Below, one piece after another: positions 1 through 4,184 of a stretch of DNA of 5,782 nt. How positions within the stretch are numbered: the first letter of the stretch is position 1; every line of letters starts with the position of its first letter. The stretch is from an uncultured Collinsella sp. (GTDB lineage: Bacteria > Actinomycetota > Coriobacteriia > Coriobacteriales > Coriobacteriaceae), in contig CAAFOA010000304.1 in assembly GCA_900764415.1 (NCBI GenBank), positions 1 to 5,782 on the forward strand. Direction: 5' to 3'. Below the pieces are notes generated by a model, which ran no database searches, was not told the DNA's origin, and worked only from the letters and a program-made list of their open reading frames with translations. The position numbers and the translations under genes were made by a program.

Positions 1-58
1 AGACGGCATACGAGATGCAGCGTAGTCTCGTGGGCTCGGAGATGTGTATAAGAGACAG
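1..58. other. Untrimmed Illumina Nextera i7 adapter (sequencing artefact)
   Basis: Bases 1-16 (AGACGGCATACGAGAT) match the 3' part of the Illumina P7 flow-cell sequence. Bases 17-24 (GCAGCGTA) sit where the 8-nt i7 index belongs. Bases 25-58 match the Nextera Read 2 transposase adapter and end in the mosaic end AGATGTGTATAAGAGACAG (40-58). Genomic sequence therefore starts at base 59. In the frame of the first gene the adapter is open from a GTG at 44 and adds the spurious residues MYKRQ. From memory, the index corresponds to the reverse complement TACGCTGC of a Nextera XT v2 i7 primer. This is a library artefact and has no biological meaning. Confidence 0.98.
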
Positions 59-262
59 CTCAACTTCCGCGTACGCCGACCCGTCGACGCCGCCCGCGTA
101 CGTATTCTGGCAGGCGACGAGGAACTGTTTGCAGGCAAGGTCCGCCCGTTTAAACCGAGCGTAATGGAAAGCTTCCCGCTGCCGGCAAAGGTGATTCAGC
201 GCGCACTCGACCTGGGTGTTAGCGAGATTGTCCTGTCCGTCGATCCCGTTGAGGAGGCGTAA
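59..262 (+). CDS. C-terminal fragment of a probable FAD/NAD(P)-dependent oxidoreductase
   Basis: Only the last 67 residues are present (from LNFRVRRPVD to SVDPVEEA, stop at 260-262); the 5' part is lost at the contig end. No FAD or NAD Rossmann motif is in the visible part, so the assignment is indirect. In many anaerobes a DUF1667 protein is encoded directly downstream of a pyridine-nucleotide-disulfide-type flavoprotein, often beside a GlpA-like glycerol-3-phosphate dehydrogenase. The fragment alternates strand-like stretches (ARVRILAG, EIVLSV) around a proline-rich loop, which would suit the small C-terminal domain such flavoproteins carry. The stop is 4 nt before the next ATG, and the next gene's ribosome binding site lies inside this gene's last codons, so the two are probably translationally coupled. 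An apparent start at 44 lies in adapter sequence and is false. The reading frame is certain; the function is moderate inference. Confidence 0.6.
   Translation, partial: LNFRVRRPVDAARVRILAGDEELFAGKVRPFKPSVMESFPLPAKVIQRALDLGVSEIVLSVDPVEEA
251..257 (+). promoter_or_regulatory. Ribosome binding site of the DUF1667 gene
   Basis: GAGGAGG lies 9 nt before the ATG at 267, within the last codons of the preceding gene. It decides the start: the frame is open further upstream to an ATG at 216, but that codon has no comparable purine-rich site and would overlap the preceding gene by 47 nt. Confidence 0.85.
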
Positions 263-266
263 GGCC

Positions 267-665
267 ATGAGCACAAACACGATCGAGACGCTGCGGTTCA
301 ACTGCACCCCCTGCCCATCCGAGTGTCTCCTGACCGTGGAGGTGGAGCGCGACGCAGACGGCGCCGTGGCAGAGGTGCACTCCGTGATCGGAAACAGCTG
401 CCCGCGCGGTGATACGTTCGCGCGCCAGGAACTCACCTGCCCCATGCGCGTGCTCACCACCACCGTGGCTGTATCCAGCGGCGATGAGGCGCTGCTGCCC
501 GTGCGCACGGCCGAAGCCATCCCGCTGGCACTCCACGCCCAAGCCATGGACCTCATCCGCGGCCTGGTTGTCGACGCTCCCATCCGTATGGGCGACATCG
601 TGCTGGAAGACCTTCTCGGCACCAACATCGACCTCATCGCCAGCATGGACATCGACCCAGCCTAA
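267..665 (+). CDS. DUF1667 family CxxC protein, flavoprotein-associated
   Basis: A complete 132-residue protein of the DUF1667 family (COG3862, small proteins with conserved CxxC pairs). The cysteines are C13, C16 and C20 in FNCTPCPSEC, then C45 in GNSCPRG, with a further C58 in TCPMR. The family signature is followed closely: a CPxxC-like cluster at the N-terminus, a GNxCxRG box, a conserved glutamate (E55), and a PxRxLTTTV strand (59-67). The cysteines could bind an iron-sulfur cluster or zinc; neither has been shown, as far as I know. The remainder (about 70-132) looks like a small globular domain ending in RMGDIVLEDLLGTNIDLIAS. There is no signal peptide or membrane segment, so it should be cytoplasmic. 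Known genome contexts place this family beside FAD-dependent oxidoreductases and GlpA-like dehydrogenases, suggesting a role as an electron-transfer or assembly partner. The start is fixed by GAGGAGG at 251. Family assignment is firm; the molecular role is unknown. Confidence 0.88.
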   Translation: MSTNTIETLRFNCTPCPSECLLTVEVERDADGAVAEVHSVIGNSCPRGDTFARQELTCPMRVLTTTVAVSSGDEALLPVRTAEAIPLALHAQAMDLIRGLVVDAPIRMGDIVLEDLLGTNIDLIASMDIDPA

Positions 666-666
666 G

Positions 667-698
667 CAGCCAATTTGGGACGGGCCTCTTTTAGCTAC
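667..698. repeat. Intergenic direct repeat R1, copy 1
   Basis: This 32-bp stretch matches 993-1024 at 27 of 32 positions. The first 22 bp (CAGCC, A or G, ATTTGGGACGGGCCTC) differ at one base. It begins just after the stop codon at 665. ACGGGCCTCTTTT (680-692) is identical to the 3' arm and U-tract of the terminator before folC (3928-3940, minus strand), so R1 may derive from a terminator. I cannot find a good 5' arm for it here. Confidence 0.75.
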
Positions 699-718
699 CC
701 CGCCATCCACCCCGTCCC
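677..718. other. Small hairpin after the DUF1667 gene
   Basis: GGGACGGG (677-684) is perfectly complementary to CCCGTCCC (711-718), an 8-bp GC-rich stem with a 26-nt loop. It starts 12 nt after the DUF1667 stop and could slow or stabilise the 3' end of that transcript. No U-tract follows on either strand, so it is not called as an intrinsic terminator. Confidence 0.4.
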
Positions 719-723
719 TCCTC

Positions 724-789
724 AATTGCGGTGAAATAGTTCCTGATTTCCGCCAAACCCCAGCATCCAGGAACTATTCCACCGCAACT
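724..789. repeat. 66-bp palindromic hairpin element, copy 1
   Basis: The left arm 724-745 (starting TTGCGGTGAAATAGTTCC at 726) pairs with 768-789 (ending GGAACTATTCCACCGCAACT), 20 of 22 positions complementary, around a 22-nt loop. The two mismatches are A-C on the + strand and become U-G wobbles on the minus strand, so a minus-strand RNA would fold slightly better. A second copy is at 2261-2327, with near-identical arms and a different loop. No U-tract follows. Arm conservation with loop divergence is typical of dispersed palindromic intergenic repeats (REP-like). The exact family is not one I can name. Confidence 0.88.
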
Positions 790-831
790 TGCCCTGGGGT
801 CGGTATATAGCTTGTGCCTACTTTAGTGCCA

Positions 832-991
832 TTTCAAAACTATGCCTGATTACGGGGCTGATTCGGAGAACCCCATCCATACCGGCAATTTTCGATTTTT
901 GATAAGCCGTCTACCTGCGGTTTTAATTTCGCGATTTTTCCCATGGTCAAGTAATACAGGTCCAGCCCCGTAATCCGCCATACTTTTGAAA
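832..991. repeat. 160-bp long-armed hairpin element with conserved core, copy 1
   Basis: Arms 832-862 and 961-991 are inverted repeats with 26 of 31 positions complementary. The best run is GATTACGGGGCTG (848-860) against CAGCCCCGTAATC (963-975). The central core at 904-936 (AAGCC, G, TCTACCTGCGGTTTT onward) matches 2441-2473 at 30 of 33 positions and lies 72 nt from the element start in both copies. Total length is 160 bp in both. Unlike the core, the left arms of the two copies agree at only 12 of 31 positions. The element is richer in A and T than nearby genes. A minus-strand frame is open across it (840-1082) but has no credible ribosome binding site or family resemblance, so it is treated as non-coding. 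Confidence 0.85.
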
Positions 992-992
992 C

Positions 993-1024
993 CAGCCGAT
1001 TTGGGACGGGCCTCATATGACTAC
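993..1024. repeat. Intergenic direct repeat R1, copy 2
   Basis: This is the partner of 667-698 in the same orientation (27 of 32 identical), starting 2 bp after the 160-bp element ends. The two copies bracket the 66-bp hairpin plus 160-bp hairpin. The U-tract of copy 1 is replaced by CATATGAC here, so this copy has lost any terminator-like tail. Confidence 0.75.
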
Positions 1025-1037
1025 TTTTGCCCAAACG

Positions 1038-1141
1038 TTCGCTAGGCTGGCCATGCCAAGGAGTGTCCCGAAGTGCCGGCATAAAAGGAACGTCCCTAGC
1101 TGCCGAGCATGGGATACCATGGTGGCACCCTAGCGAAAGGA
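1038..1141 (+). promoter_or_regulatory. Leader of the M24 peptidase gene, with RBS-proximal inverted repeat
   Basis: TTCGCTAGG (1038-1046) is an exact reverse complement of CCTAGCGAA (1129-1137), which runs straight into the ribosome binding site GAAAGGA (1135-1141), 6 nt before the ATG at 1148. Inside, CCATG (1051-1055) can pair with CATGG (1118-1122), extending the fold. If the region is transcribed, this stem would partly cover the ribosome binding site. A smaller competing hairpin, CATGG-GATA-CCATG (1108-1121), could form instead. No promoter with convincing -35 and -10 boxes was found. The regulatory role is inference. Confidence 0.4.
1058..1110. repeat. Imperfect tandem repeat of about 26 bp
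   Basis: Unit 1 (1058-1082) begins AAGGAGTGTCCC and ends TGCCGGCAT. Unit 2 (1085-1110) begins AAGGAACGTCCC and ends TGCCGAGCAT. They agree at 20 of 25 aligned positions with one 1-nt gap and a period of 27. The pair sits 38-90 bp before the peptidase start, where a paired operator or a structured leader could lie; it could also be one more dispersed intergenic repeat. Confidence 0.6.
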
Positions 1142-1147
1142 TGTTTC

Positions 1148-2236
1148 ATGGCACATGCCGATGACCAGCGCGTGGCGCGCGTGCTCGATGCGCTCGAGGC
1201 TCAGCGCCCCGGCGCACAGCTGCTTGTAAACGACCCGTGGTCGATCTACTATCTGACCGGCTTTTATGCCGATATGTTCGAGCGTTTTTGCGGCGTGCTA
1301 CTCGCGCGCGATGCCGAGCCGGTGATCTTGGTCAACGCGCTGCATCAGCTGCCCGAGTACGACAATGCCCGCGTGGCCTACCACACCGATACCGACGTCG
1401 TGACCGACGCCATCACACGCGAGGTCAATCCTGCCAAGCCTCTCGGCATCGATACCGTTATGCGCTCCGGCTTTTTGATGCCCCTTATGGATCGTCACGC
1501 CGCGAGCGAGTTCTTCCTAGGCGACTTTGCCGTCACCGCCGCACGCACCCACAAGGACGCCGCAGAGCAGGAGCTCATGCGTGTGTCCTCGGCCGCCAAC
1601 GACGCCGTGATGGCCGACGCCATCAAGCTCGTTCACGAGGGCGTGACGGAGCGCGAGATTGCCGACCAGATGCTCGGCCTGTACCGCAAACACGACTGCG
1701 AGGGCTTTAGCTTTCCGCCCATCGTGAGCTTTGGCGCCAACGCAGGAGACCCGCATCACGAGCCCGACGACACCGTACTGAAGCGCGGCGACGTGGTTCT
1801 GTTCGACATTGGCGGACGCCACCGCAACTACTGCTCGGACATGACGCGCACATTCTTTTGGGGCAAGCCGGACGAGGAGACGGCACACATCTACGACATC
1901 GTGCGCCGCGCCAACGAGGCCGCCGAGGCGCTCATCGCCCCGGGTGTGCGCATGTGCGACCTGGACCGTGCCGCGCGCGACGTGATTGAGGACGCTGGCT
2001 ACGGCAAGTACTTCACGCATCGCCTGGGACACTCGATCGGTCTGCAGGACCACGAGCCGGGCGACGTTTCCCTTGTCAACGAGCAGGTCGTAGAGCCGGG
2101 CATGACGTTCTCCATCGAACCGGGCATCTACCTCCCCGGCCACACCGGCGTCCGCATCGAAGACCTTGCCCTGGTTACCGAGTCCGGCGTCGAGATCCTC
2201 AATGCCTATCCCCACGACCCAGTCCGCCTAGACTAG
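1148..2236 (+). CDS. M24-family Xaa-Pro peptidase (aminopeptidase P / prolidase type)
   Basis: A complete 362-residue cytoplasmic metallopeptidase. Residues 1 to about 130 form the creatinase-like N-terminal domain; about 138-360 form the pita-bread catalytic domain. All five dinuclear metal ligands are visible: D220 (VLFDIGG), D231 (YCSDMTRT), H295 (HRLGHSIG), E324 (SIEPG) and E338 (VRIED). The substrate-binding histidines also appear present (H203 or H204 in GDPHHEP, H302 in DHEP). The family releases an N-terminal residue before proline or splits Xaa-Pro dipeptides, helping recycle proline from peptides. Length fits short bacterial PepQ or PepP-like enzymes (about 350-370 residues); sequence alone does not decide dipeptidase versus aminopeptidase, so no symbol is given. 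The start is chosen at 1148 because GAAAGGA lies 6 nt upstream; an in-frame ATG at 1109 lacks a site and would add 13 unconserved-looking residues. It is convergent with folC and appears monocistronic. Confidence 0.93.
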   Translation: MAHADDQRVARVLDALEAQRPGAQLLVNDPWSIYYLTGFYADMFERFCGVLLARDAEPVILVNALHQLPEYDNARVAYHTDTDVVTDAITREVNPAKPLGIDTVMRSGFLMPLMDRHAASEFFLGDFAVTAARTHKDAAEQELMRVSSAANDAVMADAIKLVHEGVTEREIADQMLGLYRKHDCEGFSFPPIVSFGANAGDPHHEPDDTVLKRGDVVLFDIGGRHRNYCSDMTRTFFWGKPDEETAHIYDIVRRANEAAEALIAPGVRMCDLDRAARDVIEDAGYGKYFTHRLGHSIGLQDHEPGDVSLVNEQVVEPGMTFSIEPGIYLPGHTGVRIEDLALVTESGVEILNAYPHDPVRLD

Positions 2237-2260
2237 CCCCTTCCCAATAGCCCTTCAATA

Positions 2261-2327
2261 AGTTGCGGTGGAATAGTTCCCAGATTGGCCCGCAGAGGCA
2301 TAATCCAGGAACTATTTCACCGCAACT
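2261..2327. repeat. 66/67-bp palindromic hairpin element, copy 2
   Basis: The left arm 2261-2282 pairs with 2306-2327 at 19 of 22 positions; one of the three exceptions is a G-U wobble on the + strand. The arms (AGTTGCGGTGGAATAGTTCC and its complement) are nearly those of copy 1 at 724-789, while the 23-nt loop differs. It begins 25 nt after the peptidase stop, where it could protect the mRNA 3' end. No U-tract follows, so it is not called as a terminator. GCC(C/A)TGGGG after the right arm is also shared by both copies. Confidence 0.88.
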
Positions 2328-2368
2328 GCCATGGGGCTAAGTTGACCAATTTGACAGCCTAGAGATGC

Positions 2369-2528
2369 GCCACGAAAAAGGGCTATCTACTACGTTTAAC
2401 CAGCATGGGTCGACCATGCGGGTCTTTTTTGAAAATTGGCAAGCCATCTACCTGCGGTTTTGATTTCGCAATTCTCGGTGTGGTCGGGGATATCCGGTCA
2501 AACGTAGTAGATAGGCCAATTTCGTGGC
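2369..2528. repeat. 160-bp long-armed hairpin element with conserved core, copy 2
   Basis: Arms 2369-2401 and 2496-2528 are inverted repeats with 29 of 33 positions complementary, including a perfect run CTATCTACTACGTTT (2383-2397) against AAACGTAGTAGATAG (2500-2514). The core starting AAGCC, A, TCTACCTGCGGTTTT at 2441 aligns without gaps to copy 1 (904). The right flank of the core also aligns (shared GGTC and CNGGTC blocks). The copy ends 33 bp past the folC stop (folC reads from the other side). A short + strand frame crosses it (2405-2599) but the shared peptide is confined to the core and has no start context, so it is regarded as non-coding. Confidence 0.85.
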
Positions 2529-2561
2529 AAGCAGGCAAACTAGCTACCCTGCGGAAAGGTT

Positions 2562-3905
2562 CTAGCGCAGCAGCCCGGCAACTTCGCCGGCTAGGGTGAT
2601 GGTGCCGGCTGCTACGAAAGGTTCACCCGCGGCATCGAAGGCGGCGAGGGCCTCGGACACACTCGTGTACACGCCCGCAAGCTTGTCAGCATCCACCAGG
2701 GCAGCGAGCTCCTCTGCCGGCAGAGCACGATCGGAATCGGTCTGGGTTACGACCACGCGCGGGAAGGCCGGGATCAGCACATCAACGATACCCGCCACAT
2801 CCTTGTCGGCCAGCGCGGCGCACAGCAGCGTGGGGCGATTCTCCACGCATGGGTCGATCTCGTCCAGTGCGCTCACAAAGTTCTCGCAGCTCTGGGGGTT
2901 ATGGCAGGCATCGATCAGCTTGAGCGGATCAGTTCCCAGCACATCAAAGCGACCCGGCGTGGGGCACCCCATAAGCGACGCATCGAGCTTGTCATGGTCG
3001 AGTTCGCGGCCCAGATACCCCTCGCACAGCATAATCGCGCACGCGGCATTCTGCGGTTGATACGCCGGTTTGACCATACTCGACGTATAGATCGCGCGCG
3101 GCGTGGTGCAGCTGAACTCCACCGTATCGCCCACATGCGCCGGCACCTTGGTCGTGGCGTGGCCCACCACGAGCGGTACGATGTCGCACTCGCGGCAACG
3201 GGCATCCATCACGCGCTGAACGCTCGCCTCGTGCGTGCCCTCGCCCAAAACAACCAAGCGCCCGGGTTTAATGACCGCGGCCTTCTCCCCCGCAATGGCC
3301 TCGAGCGTGTCGCCCAGGATGCGCGTGTGGTCGAGCCCGATGCCCGTAATGGCAACGGCGACGGGATCGGTCGCACTCGTGGCGTCCCCACGGCCGCCCA
3401 TACCAACCTCGAGCACAGCAACGTCCACCGCAGCTTCGGCAAACACCACCAGTGCGGCAGCCGTCAGCAGGTCAAACGGCGTAATGGTGTACGCGCGCTC
3501 CCCCGCCGCCACACGCCGAGCATTCACGCGATGCCCCGCCTCGACGGCGGCAGAAACGCCGCGGGCAAACGCCTCATCGCTCACGACGCGCCCGTCGACC
3601 TCCATGCGCTCGGGATATCGCACCAGCTGCGGCGACGTATACAGCGCGGTCTTTAACCCCTCACCACGAAGGATGGCAGCCGAAAAACGCGTGGTCGAAG
3701 TCTTGCCATTGGTACCGGCAACCTGAATGCAATCGAAATACTCATCCGGACGTCCCAGCTCATCAAGCATATCGACAACCGTCTCGAGCAAAGGACCAGC
3801 ATCCCCAGAAATCCGTCCCGTATCAGCAGCAAGCCCCACAGCCTCACCAAACGAAAGCAAGTCAAACGAAAAAGGAACGACATACGACCCAGAACGCTTA
3901 GCCAT
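2562..3905 (-). CDS. folC: Folylpolyglutamate synthase / dihydrofolate synthase
   Basis: A complete 447-residue cytoplasmic Mur-ligase-fold enzyme. It adds glutamate to tetrahydrofolates and, in many bacteria, to dihydropteroate, using ATP. Visible motifs: P-loop VAGTNGKTST (62-71), SPQLVRYPERMEVDG (91-105), EVGMGGRGDATS (166-177), the block GIGLDHTRILGDTLEAIAG (188-206) and EKAAVIKPG (207-215) with the lysine (K208) in the position usually carbamylated, QPQNAACA (283-290), PGRF (317-320), and DACHNP (332-337) where most homologues have DGAHNP. The C-terminal glutamate-ligase domain runs from about 310. GTNGKTS rather than GTNGKGS occurs in other actinobacterial FolC. Whether it has dihydrofolate synthase activity cannot be read from sequence. 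The start at 3905 is supported by GAGGGGA (3915-3921, 9 nt upstream); an in-frame ATG at 3926 lies in the U-tract of a terminator. It lies downstream of valS in the same direction, 279 bp away. Confidence 0.95.
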   Translation of the reverse strand: MAKRSGSYVVPFSFDLLSFGEAVGLAADTGRISGDAGPLLETVVDMLDELGRPDEYFDCIQVAGTNGKTSTTRFSAAILRGEGLKTALYTSPQLVRYPERMEVDGRVVSDEAFARGVSAAVEAGHRVNARRVAAGERAYTITPFDLLTAAALVVFAEAAVDVAVLEVGMGGRGDATSATDPVAVAITGIGLDHTRILGDTLEAIAGEKAAVIKPGRLVVLGEGTHEASVQRVMDARCRECDIVPLVVGHATTKVPAHVGDTVEFSCTTPRAIYTSSMVKPAYQPQNAACAIMLCEGYLGRELDHDKLDASLMGCPTPGRFDVLGTDPLKLIDACHNPQSCENFVSALDEIDPCVENRPTLLCAALADKDVAGIVDVLIPAFPRVVVTQTDSDRALPAEELAALVDADKLAGVYTSVSEALAAFDAAGEPFVAAGTITLAGEVAGLLR

Positions 3906-3914
3906 AACCCAAAG

Positions 3915-3921
3915 TCCCCTC
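3915..3921 (-). promoter_or_regulatory. Ribosome binding site of folC
   Basis: On the minus strand GAGGGGA ends 9 nt before the ATG at 3903-3905. It lies only about 5 nt after the U-tract of the terminator at 3927-3959, so ribosome loading and the terminator are tightly spaced. Confidence 0.8.
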
Positions 3922-3926
3922 AACAT

Positions 3927-3959
3927 AAAAAGAGGCCCGTACTAAACAACGAGCCCCTC
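3927..3959 (-). terminator. Intrinsic terminator between valS and folC (possible attenuator)
   Basis: On the minus strand GAGGGGCTCGT (3959-3949) folds onto ACGGGCCTC (3940-3932): GAGG pairs with CCTC, two Gs bulge, then CTCGT pairs with ACGGG with one U-G wobble. The loop is 8 nt and the U-tract TCTTTTT follows. The U-tract ends 21 nt before the folC start codon, too close for a normal promoter between them. Transcripts reaching folC must therefore read through this site, which suggests partial termination or attenuation of folC behind valS. No competing antiterminator was identified. Confidence 0.75.
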
Positions 3960-4001
3960 CCATTCAAATATCAGCCAAACACCGCTTTGCAGCGAGATCA
4001 A

Positions 4002-4019
4002 GGCCACAACCCAGTGGCC
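4002..4019. other. Short perfect hairpin
   Basis: GGCCAC (4002-4007) and GTGGCC (4014-4019) form a 6-bp perfect stem with a 6-nt loop in the valS-folC gap, about 40 nt upstream of the terminator on the minus strand. It could be part of a structured folC leader; nothing else supports a function. Confidence 0.4.
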
Positions 4020-4060
4020 CTAACCTACCAGTTGCAAACAACCACGTAAGCGAACTAGGA

Positions 4061-4165
4061 GCGGCCCGACGCTTTGCTCGCCGCAAGTTCCGCACGCAAA
4101 GGACAGCACTTAATGTGCTGTCCGTCTTGCGCAGGACTGTCCGCAGCGGAGAGTAAAGCGTCGGG
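4061..4165. repeat. Long rod-like inverted repeat after valS
   Basis: CCCGACGCTTTGCTC (4065-4079) pairs with GAGTAAAGCGTCGGG (4151-4165), 14 Watson-Crick pairs and one G-U. A single mismatch follows, then CCGC (4081-4084) pairs with GCGG (4146-4149). Further in, CGCAA (4095-4099) pairs with TTGCG (4127-4131), capped by a perfect 9-bp hairpin GGACAGCAC-TTAAT-GTGCTGTCC (4101-4123). The whole can fold as a rod of about 100 nt starting 19 nt after the valS stop. No U-tract follows in either direction, so it is more likely an mRNA-stabilising structure, an RNA processing site or a dispersed palindrome than a classical terminator. No second copy is in this window. Confidence 0.65.
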
Positions 4166-4184
4166 ACGCGCCCCTCAGTAAGAC

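Noticed and set aside
44..58. GTG start at 44 giving a 72-residue protein beginning MYKRQ
   Set aside because: These bases are the Nextera mosaic end, so the start codon and first five residues are artefact; the gene is truncated at base 59.
219..725. Minus-strand 168-residue reading frame opposite the DUF1667 gene
   Set aside because: It is an antisense shadow of a GC-rich gene with good motifs and a clear ribosome binding site on the + strand; the shadow shows low-complexity H, G and A-rich composition.
724..991. MITE or insertion-sequence remnant as the full explanation of the hairpin pair
   Set aside because: No transposase coding is present, and the ends of the two 160-bp copies are not conserved as a transposase would need. 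The R1 flanks occur at only one of the two sites. A mobile origin is not excluded, but the sequence does not show it.
840..1082. Minus-strand 80-residue reading frame across the 160-bp element
   Set aside because: It has no convincing ribosome binding site and no recognisable domain, and it follows a hairpin repeat. The peptide shared with the second copy (IAK, L or S, KPQVDGL) is confined to the short nucleotide core, and with only four base differences across that stretch, three being synonymous is not evidence of coding.
666..1147. CRISPR array
   Set aside because: The repeats occur only twice, are palindromic or direct without regular spacers, and no cas gene is nearby.
1517..2215. Minus-strand 232-residue reading frame opposite the peptidase gene
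   Set aside because: The + strand frame carries all five M24 metal ligands in order; the antisense frame has no family motif and is explained by high GC at third positions.
2405..2599. Plus-strand 64-residue reading frame crossing the second 160-bp element
   Set aside because: It starts inside the repeat, has no ribosome binding site, runs into the end of folC on the opposite strand and resembles no known family.
2901..3656. Plus-strand 251-residue reading frame opposite folC
   Set aside because: It is arginine- and histidine-rich, has no motif, and lies wholly inside folC, whose P-loop and ligase motifs are intact on the minus strand.
3906..3926. Upstream ATG at 3926 as the folC start
   Set aside because: It lies directly after the terminator U-tract with no ribosome binding site; the ATG at 3905 has GAGGGGA at proper spacing and gives the usual N-terminus length.
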